Numbered from the stretch's first letter, positions 17,194 through 26,287 are shown. The stretch: DNA of 64,000 nucleotides from an uncultured Bacillota bacterium (GCA_947645675.1 CANSDP010000004.1:1-64000), one strand, 5' to 3'. Numbers and translations are program-made. Notes: generated by a model not told the origin, from the letters alone.

Positions 17194-19338
17194 TTACAGA
17201 AGATTGATGAAAAACGTGATAGTCAGGCTGTTAATAAAATCGGCGAACATACTGCCCACGATTGGAACCAGAATATAGGCCTTGACCGACGGTACAAAGC
17301 GGTCGGTCAGCGCCTGCATATTGGCCATAGCGTTGGGCGTAGCGCCCATGCCGAAGCCGCAGGTGCCGGCGGCCAGGACGGCGGCGTCATAATTCCGGCC
17401 CATGACATTGTAGACCACGAAATAGGAGAAGAGGAACATCAGCACTACCTGCACCACCAGCAGGATGATCAGCGGCACGGCCAGGGCAGCCAGCTGCCAC
17501 AGCTTCAGGGTAATCATGGCGATGCCCAGGAAGAGGGACAGGCAGATGCCGCCGATATCGTTAATCTCCCCCATGGGGACCTCAAATTTTCCTGTAAATT
17601 CGCTGAAATTACGCATCATAGCGGCGATAATCATAGCGCCGATGTACACAGGGAAATTCATACCCGTTTTGGACAGCAGCCAGGAGACCACCGTGCCCAC
17701 GCCCATAGCGATGGCAATCTGATAAGCCGCGGGGGCGTAGCCGCGGACGGAGCGGTGATGCTTTTGCTCATCCTCTACCAGGGGGCCGTCGTCTACAGGG
17801 ACGGCGGTTTTCAGCAGATCATGCTTCAGAATCAGCCTGCGTCCCAGAGGGCCGCCCATGAGTGAGCCGCCAATGAGTCCGAAGGTAGCCGCCGCGGTAC
17901 ACAGGGTACTGGCGCCCTCCAGACCCAAGTCCTCCAGCACCGGACCGAAAGCGCCCGCTGTACCGTGTCCGCCCACCATAGGGATGGAGCCGGTACACAT
18001 GCCGATGGCCGCATCCACCCCCATCACCTGGGAGAAGCCCATAGCCGCCGCATTTTGGAGGACGATCAGCGCCGTGACGCAGACCAGGAAGATCAGCAGG
18101 CTGACGCCGCCGCTTTTCAGCACCTTCAGGTTGGCCTGGAAGCCCACAGAGGTGAAAAACATCACCATACACACCGTTTTCAGCGTCTCGTCAAAGGACA
18201 TCTCCATGACGCCAGCGACGTAGAGGACGCAGGACAGGATGGCGAAGATCAGTCCGCCCACCACGGGGGACGGGATACAGAAGGTCTCCAGGACCTTGAC
18301 CCGCTTTTTCAGCCAAGCACCCAGATAGAGGACCACCACGGCGATGGCCAGGGTCTGATACATATCCAGGGACAGCTGGATGGGGAACATAGGCCCGCTC
18401 TCCTTCGGGGCCCAGACCTCTACCGTGATTCCTTGTTCCTGATAGTACTCCGCCGCCCCCGGGTGGAAGGGGATGGGGACGGACAGAATGCCCCCGGCGG
18501 GGTCCAGACCCCCGCCGGGCAGAGCGCCGCCATTTTGATACAGTGTGGCGGTAATCCGCTTCACCACAGCGGCGTCCAGATCATTTCCAGCCACCAGAAC
18601 AGCCTGAACGCCCAGGGTTGTGACGTCCTCCCCCTGTCCCTGGTAGGTTCCCGCAGGGACGGTACAGGGGGCATACCAGGGATAGAGGCTGGTCAGCTGG
18701 TCCACCGACCGCTGGTCGATGGACAGCAGCTGGATATCCAGCTTTCCGGCCAGATCGGCCACCGCATTTGTGGGCGCGCCCGCCGTGCAGAAGAAGGCGT
18801 CGATCTCCCCGCGCTCCATGGCGGCGGCGGAGTCAGAGAAGGACAGGCGGCTGGCCTGGAGCATATCGGTGGTCAGTCCGCTGGCCATCAAAATTTGCTC
18901 CGCGTTCCGGGTCACGCCCGACTCCAGCTCACCAATGGAAACCCGTTTTCCGGCCAGCTCGGCCACCGAGGTGATGCCGGAATCCTTGGTCACCACGATC
19001 TGACAGGCCTCGGTATACAGGCCGGCCACCGCGCTGTAATTGGCTCCGTCCTCCTTCGAGGCGTATTGCAGGGCGTCGCTCTGAACAATGGCCAGGTCCA
19101 CCATACCTGTTTGCAGCAGGCGCAGGTTGGCCTCCGAGCCGGTGGTCACCTTCACCTCTACCGCACTGCCAGTGTCGTTCTGGAGCTGTGGGGCCAGCGC
19201 GCTGCCGAAGGCATAGTAGGTGCCCCCGGTCCCCCCTGTGCCGAAGCGCAGCTCGTCCGTCTTGCTGCCGCACCCGCTCAGGCAGGACAGCAGCAGTCCG
19301 GACAGCAGCAGCGCTGTACACATACGCCGTAATTTCAT
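17194..19338 (-). CDS. TAXI solute-binding protein fused to GltS-type sodium/glutamate symporter
   Basis: A 714-residue fusion. A lipoprotein-type signal with lipobox LSGC (Cys ~23) is followed by a complete TAXI binding domain to about residue 310, opening LRFGTGGTGGTYYAFGSALA. From about residue 320 a full GltS (ESS family) transporter follows: IPSPVVGGL, VGGHGTAGAFGPVLEDLG and GTCGFGMGATPNAMANMQ match its re-entrant loops and conserved segments. TAXI proteins normally serve TRAP transporters, whereas here the permease is a secondary sodium symporter. Both GltS termini are outside the cytoplasm, so an N-terminal extracellular binding domain is topologically sensible. The substrate is probably an acidic amino or dicarboxylic acid (inference). 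TTGACA-17-TATACT at 19398-19426 drives it; AAAGGAG precedes the ATG. Confidence 0.85.
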   Translation of the reverse strand: MKLRRMCTALLLSGLLLSCLSGCGSKTDELRFGTGGTGGTYYAFGSALAPQLQNDTGSAVEVKVTTGSEANLRLLQTGMVDLAIVQSDALQYASKEDGANYSAVAGLYTEACQIVVTKDSGITSVAELAGKRVSIGELESGVTRNAEQILMASGLTTDMLQASRLSFSDSAAAMERGEIDAFFCTAGAPTNAVADLAGKLDIQLLSIDQRSVDQLTSLYPWYAPCTVPAGTYQGQGEDVTTLGVQAVLVAGNDLDAAVVKRITATLYQNGGALPGGGLDPAGGILSVPIPFHPGAAEYYQEQGITVEVWAPKESGPMFPIQLSLDMYQTLAIAVVVLYLGAWLKKRVKVLETFCIPSPVVGGLIFAILSCVLYVAGVMEMSFDETLKTVCMVMFFTSVGFQANLKVLKSGGVSLLIFLVCVTALIVLQNAAAMGFSQVMGVDAAIGMCTGSIPMVGGHGTAGAFGPVLEDLGLEGASTLCTAAATFGLIGGSLMGGPLGRRLILKHDLLKTAVPVDDGPLVEDEQKHHRSVRGYAPAAYQIAIAMGVGTVVSWLLSKTGMNFPVYIGAMIIAAMMRNFSEFTGKFEVPMGEINDIGGICLSLFLGIAMITLKLWQLAALAVPLIILLVVQVVLMFLFSYFVVYNVMGRNYDAAVLAAGTCGFGMGATPNAMANMQALTDRFVPSVKAYILVPIVGSMFADFINSLTITFFINLL

Positions 19339-19397
19339 TTCCGTTTCTCTCCTTTTTTCACATATTCCCCTCCCTCTCCTCGGGGGCGGTTAGGGAT

Positions 19398-19426
19398 AGT
19401 ATACAGAGACAGCCGGTGTTTGTCAA
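19398..19426 (-). promoter_or_regulatory. Promoter of the TAXI-GltS operon
   Basis: Minus-strand TTGACA (19426-19421), a 17-nt spacer and TATACT (19403-19398), close to consensus, about 60 bp before the ATG. Confidence 0.7.
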
Positions 19427-19443
19427 TTTGAAAAATGGAAAAA

Positions 19444-20460
19444 TTATAGCCGGTCACGCCGGGTCAAAATACCCCAGAAGGAGACCACCCCGATCCAGCC
19501 CAGGCCGGTTGCCAGAGCCACGGCGGGCAGTCCCATCCCGGGGGCCAGCAGGAAGGACAGCGCCGCCCGCAGGGAGATATGACCTGTGGCGCCGATCACC
19601 GGGATGTTGACCCAGTCCCGGCCCCGAAAATATCCCGCCTGTCCGCTGCCCAGGAAATTGAACAGGTAGAAGCAGGCCACCAGCCTCAGATAGCCCACAG
19701 CCGGTCCCAGCGCTGCCGCATCCCCGGCGGGCAGGACCAGCCTCAGACAGGGCTCCGCCCCCCCGAGCATTACCAGAGACATGAACAGGCCAAAGCCCGC
19801 CAGCAGTCTCTGTCCGGCGCGGAAGCCCTCCTTCACCCGCGCGCTCTCCCCCGCTCCGGTATTTTGCGCCACAAAGACGGCCACAGCCGCCGAGCCGCTG
19901 TCTCCAAAGGAATTGGCAAACCCCTCCACCCTGGTGGCCGCGGTAAAGGCGTTGATGGCATCCTCCCCCAGGGTGTTTACCGTCCCCTGAACCAGCAGCT
20001 TCCCGATGTACAGACTGCACATATGCAGCGCGGATACGAAGCTGAAATGGGCGGTCTGCCGGAGCAGAGGCCGGTCCAGCACCATGTCCGCCCGGTGGAA
20101 CATCAACTGGGGAAACCGGTCACGCAGGAAGCCCGCACACAGCACAGCGGCCAGGGCCTGAGCCAGGGTGGTGGCCAAAGCCGCCCCCGCCACGCCCATG
20201 GACAGGCCGGCCACAAAGACCAGGTCCAGAATGAGGTTTACGCCCATGGACAGGGACAGGAAAAAGAGCGCGGCCCTGGTATTTCCCACCGCCCGGAGTA
20301 CGCCGGACACCAGATTGTACGCAAAGGCGGCGGGAAAGCCCAGAAAAATAATCCTCAGATATTCGGCGGCATAGACGGCCACGCGGTCCGGAGTCCGAAG
20401 GAGGACAAGCAGAGGCTCCAGAACCAGCAGCCCCAGGAGGGTCAGCGGCGGCGCGCGCAC
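19444..20460 (-). pseudogene. MATE-family efflux transporter lacking its N-terminus
   Basis: 338 codons match the MATE family from about residue 110 to the end. LLVLEPLLVLLRTPD and LRIIFLGFPAAFAYNLVSGV are the usual late-TM3 to TM5 features. A full MATE, such as the one at 55643-57070, is about 450 residues, so the first three helices are missing. The frame is closed by TGA just upstream (20467-20469). The sequence there belongs to a lysR gene on the other strand. No start or ribosome-binding site is credible at GTG 20460. It is a 5'-truncated gene created by a deletion or rearrangement; the remaining part has no further lesions, so the event looks recent, or it is an assembly join. Confidence 0.75.
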
Positions 20461-21296
20461 TGTACATCACCCAGCCGGCGGTGAGCCGTCATCTGCGTGC
20501 CCTGGAGGAGAATCTGGGCTGTGCCCTGGTGGTCCGGGGGCGGGACCAGCGGCGGACAGAACTCACCAGCCAGGGCCGGGACTTTGTTCAAGTGGCGGAG
20601 AAGTGGCTTCTCCTGTGGCAGGAGGCCCGGGAGGTATCCGGGCGGGACAGAACGCGAACCCTCCGGGCGGCCTCGGTGGGCAGTCTGGCCTCCTACCTCC
20701 TGCCCCCGGTGTTCCGCGCCTTTCTGGAGGAGGCCCCGGGCCGGACCCTCACCTTTCACAACTATCACTCCCGGGAAGCCTATGACTATGTGGCCCAGGG
20801 GCTGGCGGACATCGCCCTTATTTCCGACCATATGTATCACACTCAGGTGGAGACCATCCCCGCCTTCCGCTCCCGAATGGTTCTGCTCACCGGGCCCGGG
20901 CTGGATTGGGCGGAGACGGTCCACCCCTCCGCCCTGGACCCCTCCCGGGAGCTGCGCCTGCCCTGGAATCCGGAGTATGATCTGTGGCACTCCTTCTGGT
21001 TCAGCTCCGCCGCCGCCCCTCGGGCGGTACTGGACCAGATGTCCCTGTTGGAGGAGTTTTTTTCCTGGCAGGACAGCTGGTGGGACAGCTGGGCTGTCGC
21101 TCCGGCGGTTGCAGCCGTCCCTCTGGCAAAAAAGCTGGGGCTCACCGTCCGAACACTGGACAGCGGCCCCGCCGATGAAATCATCTATTATCTCCAGGGC
21201 CCCCGACGAAAGGAGACGCTTGTCCGGCATTTCCTCGCCTGCCTGGACCGGGAGTTAGCTCGAAGGCCGGAAATACAGTCGTTGCTTAACCTGTAA
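20442..21296 (+). pseudogene. LysR-family transcriptional regulator lacking its first ~25 residues
   Basis: The frame reads SAAARALYITQPAVSRHLRA from 20442, which is the middle and recognition helix of a LysR winged HTH, then a substrate-binding domain to LLNL at 21296. The first helix of the HTH is absent and upstream sequence becomes the MATE gene in antisense. The only in-frame start is GTG 20481, after the recognition helix has begun, so DNA binding should be lost. Divergent lysR-transporter pairs are common, and the arrangement fits a deletion that removed both 5' ends and the promoter region between them. Confidence 0.7.
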
Positions 21297-21301
21297 AGTG
21301 A

Positions 21302-21329
21302 AATACCTTCCCGATACTTGGAAGGTATT
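21302..21329. terminator. Hairpin between convergent lysR and radical SAM genes
   Basis: A 10-bp stem (aataccttcc / ggaaggtatt) with an 8-nt loop lies between the two stops. Flanking T-runs are short on both strands, so it is a weak bidirectional terminator. Confidence 0.4.
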
Positions 21330-21333
21330 CTTA

Positions 21334-22179
21334 TCAAGAAAACCGCCTTGCGAAGCCGCACCGGCGGCACAGCTCCTCCACAGCCCGGCTCTGGGAGAAG
21401 CCGTCATAGATCGCTCGGGCCCTGGGACTGTTCAGGATGTCGTCCAGCTCCTGGGTGTACAGGTTCCCCAGAGGGACGTCCCCCTCATGGTCCAGACAGC
21501 AGGGCACCACCGTCCCGTCCCACAGGACCCCGATCTGGTCCCGCAGGCCATGGCAGAAGCTTGGAGGCGCGCCGTCGGAGGCGGACAGGTCGGGCCAGTC
21601 AAACCGCTCCCCCCACTCCAGAAAGATGTTGGGGGCCAGGGTGGTCCCCTGCCACCCCTCCCTCCAGGGCTTGGGGAAGGCCTGCTCCAGCTGGAACAGA
21701 ATAGCGCCGTTGAGGGCGTTGGCTCCCCGGGTGTCCGCCCCATCCAGGTTCCACAGGCGCAGGGCGCACCGCTTCCCGGCAGAGGCGGCGGCTCGGGCAA
21801 AGGCGGCGCAGGAGGCGGCGTAAGCCTCCGGCCTCTCTCCCCCGCTGCCCTCGAAGGACTGGAGGGAAACGCTCACCCGTTCCACCGCCGGACTGTCCAG
21901 CAGCAGGCCGCCCCGTTCCTCCAGCAGGGTCCCGTTGGTAGTGACCATCCCCCGAAAGCCCAACGCCTCAGCTCGAGCCAGGATCTCCCTAAGCCGAGGG
22001 TGCAGCAGAGGCTCTCCCATCAGGTGGAGGTAGAGGTATTCGGTGTGGGGCCGCAGCTTCCCGGCCAGGAGACCGAAGTCCTCCGGGGAGAGAAATCCTT
22101 TTTCCCGCCGGGTACCAGGACAGAAGGCACAGGACAGATTACACACGTTGGTGATCTCCAGATACGCCTTTTTCAGCAC
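21334..22179 (-). CDS. Radical SAM protein with SPASM-like C-terminal cysteines
   Basis: A 281-residue protein. The N-terminus carries the radical SAM 4Fe-4S motif CNLSCAFC (CxxxCxxC) near residue 13, followed by HLMGEPLLHP, the family's GEP-type substrate/SAM strand. The C-terminus has CHGLRDQIGVLWDGTVVPCC and a final CRRC, the pattern of a SPASM or twitch auxiliary cluster. Such proteins modify peptides or act in tRNA or cofactor maturation; no peptide substrate is visible next to it. The start is GTG with AAGGAGG upstream. It ends tail to tail with the broken lysR, and an amidase-like gene lies just upstream on the same strand. Confidence 0.8.
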   Translation of the reverse strand: MLKKAYLEITNVCNLSCAFCPGTRREKGFLSPEDFGLLAGKLRPHTEYLYLHLMGEPLLHPRLREILARAEALGFRGMVTTNGTLLEERGGLLLDSPAVERVSVSLQSFEGSGGERPEAYAASCAAFARAAASAGKRCALRLWNLDGADTRGANALNGAILFQLEQAFPKPWREGWQGTTLAPNIFLEWGERFDWPDLSASDGAPPSFCHGLRDQIGVLWDGTVVPCCLDHEGDVPLGNLYTQELDDILNSPRARAIYDGFSQSRAVEELCRRCGFARRFS

Positions 22180-22227
22180 AGCCTCTCCTCCTTTTTTCGC
22201 TATCTTACCACAGCCCGGCGGCGGCGG

Positions 22228-22725
22228 TCAACTGTACACCCCCAGGATATGGAGAAACCGGACCGCCTGGGCGGGGTAGCTGCTCAGCGGGCGGCAGTCG
22301 GCGTCCTGCGTGTGAGCGGCCACCAGAATATTGTCCAGGCAGGGCGGACCGCCCACCGCCACGATCACCGGGTTGTGGCTGAACGCCCCCTCGGTAAAGC
22401 TGAGCTGGGCGAAGTCCCCAGGCTGGACCTGGTCCGCTGGCACCTCCCTCCCGACGGGGCCAAGGCTCTCCTTGCTCCGGGTGAGGAAGTCGTAAAAAAA
22501 ACGCACCCCCGTCCAGGCTGGAGCCCGGTTATTCACGTTTACGTAGTACCACCCAAAGGTGGGGGTAAAATTCATCACCCCCGCCCCGGCATAAAGACAC
22601 TGGGAGGCAAAGTTGGTGCAGTCGCCCCCCAGCTCATCGAAGTTATAGTAGTTTGGATTTCGAAAATAGGCCCAGCGGTGGGCGTACTCCACCGCCGCCT
22701 GCCTGTCATAGGGCCGCAGCGTCAT
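22228..22725 (-). CDS. Amidase-domain protein (Amidase_6/NlpC-like fold)
   Basis: A 165-residue single-domain protein of the putative amidase family found at the C-terminus of many clostridial cell-surface proteins. GGDCTNFASQCLYAGAG gives the catalytic Cys and FSHNPVIVA the His. RQAAVEYAHRWAYFRNPNYY is the family's N-terminal signature. No signal peptide is visible, so this stand-alone copy is cytosolic or exported by another route. Peptidoglycan or peptide amide hydrolysis is inferred. AAAGGAGG lies eight bases upstream of the ATG. An XRE regulator precedes it by about 50 bp on the same strand, and the two may form an operon. Confidence 0.75.
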   Translation of the reverse strand: MTLRPYDRQAAVEYAHRWAYFRNPNYYNFDELGGDCTNFASQCLYAGAGVMNFTPTFGWYYVNVNNRAPAWTGVRFFYDFLTRSKESLGPVGREVPADQVQPGDFAQLSFTEGAFSHNPVIVAVGGPPCLDNILVAAHTQDADCRPLSSYPAQAVRFLHILGVYS

Positions 22726-22778
22726 AGGGAAAACCTCCTTTCCCCTATGCTATGCGGACTGACAAGCTATTGTGCCTG

Positions 22779-23573
22779 TCACATTGCCACCATCCACAGG
22801 ATCACGTTTTTGACCCAATCCCACATGTGGGGGAACTCTCTCTTGATGAGGGGCCAGAGCTCCGTTCCGCTCACCGTTCCGCCCAGGTCCCGGACAAAGG
22901 TGTAGGTCCCCAACGCCGACTCCCGGGCCACCGCGATATGCCCCTGAGCGGAGCCGCCGATTGCCAGTCCCTTTGAAATAGCTCCCCCGCCGATGGCTAA
23001 GTAGTTGGACAAGGCTCCGCCGCCAACGGCGAGCCACTGCCCCACAGCGCACCCGCCCACGGCGAAGCCGCCCACAGCCAGTCCCCCCAGCGCGGCCAGT
23101 CCAAAGCTGACCCCGCCCAGGGCCAGGAGCAGTCCCAGACAGACCCCGCCCAAAGAGATCACCCCCAAGGCGCAGCCCCCAATGGCCACCACACCTACAG
23201 CACAGTTCCCGATGGCAATAATGCCTTTCGCCAACCGAGGGCCAAAGCCCCACCGGATATGGATCAGTGGCAGGTTAAATACCTTTACAGGACTGATGTA
23301 CTCATAAAAAACACCGCAGTTCCGCCTGCCTGGCACTTTCTCTAGGGCACTCTGGGCCAGGGATGCGCCCTCCCCTTCCTCCAGTCCTACCAGCCGGTCG
23401 ATGGACAGACCGAAGAGCCGGGACAGCTCAACCAGCTTCTCCAGCTCCGGGGTGCTCTGCCCCACCTCCCATTTGGACACTGTCTGACGGGTCACACCAA
23501 TCTGACTGCCCAGCTCCTCCTGTGACCAGCCCCGCTGCTTGCGCAGGGCCATCAAATTTTGCGCGAAGCTCAT
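22779..23573 (-). CDS. XRE-family HTH regulator with a Gly-rich hydrophobic repeat domain
   Basis: 264 residues from ATG 23573 (MSFAQNLMALRKQRGWSQEE), which has AAGGAGG upstream; the track start at 23612 is too early. The N-terminal ~65 residues are a standard HTH_3 domain (VTRQTVSKWEVG). Residues ~105-220 consist of a repeated small-residue pattern such as AIGGCALGVISLGG, about a dozen G/A-rich turns, which fits a β-helix-like or tightly packed membrane module. The C-terminus ends with a Trp-rich amphipathic helix. Several clostridial XRE proteins carry such tails, of unknown use. Three GTCAACCAAA-like repeats upstream may be its operators. Confidence 0.75.
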   Translation of the reverse strand: MSFAQNLMALRKQRGWSQEELGSQIGVTRQTVSKWEVGQSTPELEKLVELSRLFGLSIDRLVGLEEGEGASLAQSALEKVPGRRNCGVFYEYISPVKVFNLPLIHIRWGFGPRLAKGIIAIGNCAVGVVAIGGCALGVISLGGVCLGLLLALGGVSFGLAALGGLAVGGFAVGGCAVGQWLAVGGGALSNYLAIGGGAISKGLAIGGSAQGHIAVARESALGTYTFVRDLGGTVSGTELWPLIKREFPHMWDWVKNVILWMVAM

Positions 23574-23626
23574 AAAGAAAACCTCCTTTTCTGCCCTCAA
23601 CATAGCAGACATACCCCTGCGCAGTC

Positions 23627-23712
23627 AACCAAAAAGCCCTGGAAATCTGTCAACCAAAGTTAACATGGGCCCAAACTGCCGCTTTCCGGGAGGATACGGT
23701 CAACAAAAGTTT
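23627..23712. promoter_or_regulatory. Three direct repeats, candidate operators of the XRE gene
   Basis: GTCAACCAAA occurs near 23627 and 23649, and GTCAACAAAA near 23699, all in one orientation upstream of the XRE gene. Read on the minus strand the copies contribute TTGAC -35-like boxes, one paired with TATGTT at 18 nt. Self-regulation is inferred. Confidence 0.4.
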
Positions 23713-23834
23713 TGTTTTCTTGACCTGAACTCCTCGGATACCACTCTGCCCCTGGACATCCAATTACAATTATTTTTTTCATACTTCCGCCTTCCGTGCG
23801 TCAAAACATGTTGAATAACACCGTAAAAATAGGC

Positions 23835-23865
23835 AAACGGAGATGGAGTTTCCCCATCTCCGTTT
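23835..23865 (-). terminator. Terminator of tyrS
   Basis: A 12-bp stem (aaacggagatgg / ccatctccgttt), 10 bp after the tyrS stop, is followed on the minus strand by a short U-rich stretch (CCTATTTTTA). Confidence 0.7.
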
Positions 23866-23875
23866 ACGCACAGCT

Positions 23876-25099
23876 TTACATATGGGCTTTGTGATACACC
23901 TTTTTGCCCTTCTTTATCATCAGGCCGTCGCCGGACAGGTCGCCGGCGGTGTAGCTCACAGTGGCGGAGGCCACCTTCTCGCCGTTGACCTCCACCCCGC
24001 CCTGTTCCACCAGGCGGCGGGCCTCCTTCTTGGAGGGGGCCAGCTTGCACTTGACCATCAGGTCCAGTACGCCGATAGCTCCGTCGGTGAGGTCGGCCTC
24101 GGTGAGCTGGGTGGCGGGCACGTTGGACATATCGCCGCCCCCCACGAACAGGGCCTTTGCGGCCTCCTGAGCCTTGACGGCTTCCTCCTCCCCGTGGACC
24201 AGCTTGGTCAGCTCAAAGGCCAGGACCTCCTTGGCTGTGTTCAGCTGACTGCCCTCCCACTTGTCCATCTCGTCGATCTGCTCCAAAGGCAGAAAGGTGA
24301 GCATCCTCAGGCACTTGAGCACGTCGCTGTCGCCCACATTGCGCCAGTACTGGTAGAACTCATAGGGGCTGGTCTTATTGGGGTCCAGCCAAACCGCGCC
24401 CTTGGCGGTTTTGCCCATCTTCTTGCCCTCGGAGTTGAGCAGCAGGGTGATGGTCATCGCGTGGGCGTCCTTGCCCAGCTTCCGGCGGATGAGCTCGGTG
24501 CCCCCCAGCATGTTGGACCACTGGTCGTCGCCGCCGAACTGCATATTGCAGCCGTAATTCTGGAAGAGGTAGTAGAAGTCGTAGGACTGCATAATCATAT
24601 AGTTGAACTCCAGGAAGGACAGCCCCTTCTCCATCCGCTGCTTGTAGCACTCGGCCCGGAGCATGTTATTCACCGAGAAGCAGGCACCCACCTCCCGCAG
24701 GAGCTCCACGTAGTTCAGCTTCAGCAGCCAGTCGGCGTTGTTGATCATCCTGGCCTTACCCTCGCCGAACTCAATGAAGCGCTCCATCTGCTTCTTGAAG
24801 CAGTCGCAGTTGTGCTGGATGGTCTCGGTGGTCATCATAGAGCGCATGTCGGTGCGGCCGGAGGGGTCGCCGATCATGCCGGTGCCCCCGCCGATAAGGG
24901 CGATGGGCCGGTTGCCGGCCATTTGCAGGCGCTTCATCAGGCACAGGGCCATGAAGTGGCCCACATGGAGGGAGTCGGCGGTGGGGTCGAAGCCGATGTA
25001 GAACACCGCCTTCCCCTCGTTCACCATTTTGGAAATTTCCTCTTCGTTGGTCACCTGGGCAATGAGCCCCCGGGCCTTCAATTCTTCATAACAGGTCAT
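23876..25099 (-). CDS. tyrS: Tyrosyl-tRNA synthetase
   Basis: A 407-residue class Ib synthetase that charges tRNA-Tyr. The HIGH motif appears as HVGHF ([17 protein letters not shown]), the KMSKS loop as KKMGKT, and a C-terminal S4-type RNA-binding domain occupies the last ~65 residues ([20 protein letters not shown]). It is the second gene of a T-box-controlled transcript, 15 bp after an EamA transporter gene, with AAAGGAG before its ATG. Length and motifs are normal. Confidence 0.97.
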   Translation of the reverse strand: MTCYEELKARGLIAQVTNEEEISKMVNEGKAVFYIGFDPTADSLHVGHFMALCLMKRLQMAGNRPIALIGGGTGMIGDPSGRTDMRSMMTTETIQHNCDCFKKQMERFIEFGEGKARMINNADWLLKLNYVELLREVGACFSVNNMLRAECYKQRMEKGLSFLEFNYMIMQSYDFYYLFQNYGCNMQFGGDDQWSNMLGGTELIRRKLGKDAHAMTITLLLNSEGKKMGKTAKGAVWLDPNKTSPYEFYQYWRNVGDSDVLKCLRMLTFLPLEQIDEMDKWEGSQLNTAKEVLAFELTKLVHGEEEAVKAQEAAKALFVGGGDMSNVPATQLTEADLTDGAIGVLDLMVKCKLAPSKKEARRLVEQGGVEVNGEKVASATVSYTAGDLSGDGLMIKKGKKVYHKAHM

Positions 25100-25114
25100 A
25101 GCTTTCTCTCCTTT

Positions 25115-25963
25115 TTATTGACAGTCCGCCACAGGCTGGCGGGCCAAGATCACATTATAGATGACGACGCTGACGACGACAATGGCCGCGCCGGTCAGGG
25201 CCATCAGGCTAACCCGCTCGCCGTAGAAGAGGGCCACCAGAATGGGGCTGAGCACCGGCTCAATGCCGGAAACCAAGCTGGCCGTGACGGGCGGGGTGGT
25301 TTTCAGACCCTCGGTCATCAGGATGTAGGCAATCGCCACCTGAAACACGCCTAAAATCACCAGGCTGAACACCGCGGTCTGGGTAAATTCCGTCTCCAGG
25401 GCCAGAAAGGGCAGGCCCACCGCCGCGCTGAGGACATCCCCCCAGAACACGGATGAGATGGCGTCGCTGTCAGGCATCTCCCGCAGGAGAAACACACCGG
25501 CATAGGCCACTCCGGAGAGCAGCGCGATGATATTGCCCATCATCTCCCCCGCGGATATTTTGTCCACAAAGAAGAACAGGATACCCCCCATCACCGCCGC
25601 GCAGGCGGTCAGGTCCAGCCGGCTGGGCCGTTTGTGAAAGCAGAGGATGGAAAACAGGATTACAAACACCGGCGCGGTAAACTGGAGCACAATCGCGTTG
25701 GTAGCGGTGGTCATCTTGTTGGCGATGGCGAAGAGGGTGTGGGCGAAAAAGACGCACAACGCCCCTAGAAATATCCAGCGGTTCAGCCGGGGCCGGTGGC
25801 GTGTGATGACGAGATACAGCCCCACCACCGCCGCCGCGATGGCGGTTCGTCCGCCGTTGATGGCCAGTCCGCTCCAGGGGATAAATTTGATGCACAGTCC
25901 CCCGATGCTGTACAGGACAGCGGCAATGAAGACGAAAAGCGTCCCCCTCCTGCGCGCTGACAT
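25115..25963 (-). CDS. EamA/DMT-family transporter under Tyr T-box control
   Basis: 282 residues from ATG 25963 (MSARRRGTLFVFIAAVLYSI); the track ORF's first 66 residues are T-box leader sequence. About ten hydrophobic helices in two EamA halves are visible, including the family-typical second-half ending SGIEPVLSPILVALFYGE. AAGGAAG precedes the start. The gene lies between the T-box terminator and tyrS, so it is made when uncharged tRNA-Tyr accumulates. Together with its family this predicts transport of tyrosine or a precursor into the cell; many EamA proteins export instead, so the direction is uncertain. Confidence 0.82.
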   Translation of the reverse strand: MSARRRGTLFVFIAAVLYSIGGLCIKFIPWSGLAINGGRTAIAAAVVGLYLVITRHRPRLNRWIFLGALCVFFAHTLFAIANKMTTATNAIVLQFTAPVFVILFSILCFHKRPSRLDLTACAAVMGGILFFFVDKISAGEMMGNIIALLSGVAYAGVFLLREMPDSDAISSVFWGDVLSAAVGLPFLALETEFTQTAVFSLVILGVFQVAIAYILMTEGLKTTPPVTASLVSGIEPVLSPILVALFYGERVSLMALTGAAIVVVSVVIYNVILARQPVADCQ

Positions 25964-25980
25964 AACAATCACTTCCTTGC

Positions 25981-26262
25981 AAAAAGCCCTCCGCCCGAAG
26001 CTCGGACAGAGGGCGTCATAACGCGGTACCACCTCTGGTTCGTCCGTCCCTCGCGGAACGGACCTCGTGGAGCGTGAAGCTCCGGCGCGGTAACGGGCGC
26101 GGCCCGGCCTGTCCCCTACTGCGCTCACGCGGTTCGGGCGGCTGCTCCAAGGGGTATTCACAGGGCGCTCCCCTCCCCTGTTCCACCAAATCAGGGGCTC
26201 TCTGTGCGGGAAATCGCCGCGCTACTTGTCCTTTTCGTCACAGTGTTCACACTCTACCACAG
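25981..26262 (-). promoter_or_regulatory. T-box riboswitch, tyrosine specifier (UAC)
   Basis: On the minus strand the leader contains the T-box sequence AGGTGGTACCGCG (about 26021-26033), a Stem I start AAAGGACAAGTAGC, an AGAGA bulge element and a specifier-loop sequence GTGAATACC whose TAC (26156-26154) reads as Tyr. A terminator hairpin (GCCCTC...GAGGGC, then TTTTT) ends at 25981, just before the EamA ATG. TTGACA (26279-26274), a 17-nt spacer and TAGAGT drive it. Uncharged tRNA-Tyr should favour read-through. Confidence 0.9.
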
Positions 26263-26287
26263 TTTTTATCTATTGTCAATGTTTATA

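Noticed and set aside
17965-19332. 455-aa plus-strand ORF
   Set aside because: Antisense to the TAXI-GltS gene; His/Gly/Gln-rich.
21298-22905. 535-aa plus-strand ORF
   Set aside because: Antisense across the radical SAM and amidase-like genes; Pro/Gly-rich, crosses gene boundaries.
23843-25354. 503-aa plus-strand ORF
   Set aside because: Exact antisense of tyrS; the real gene has HIGH/KMSKS-type and S4 motifs.
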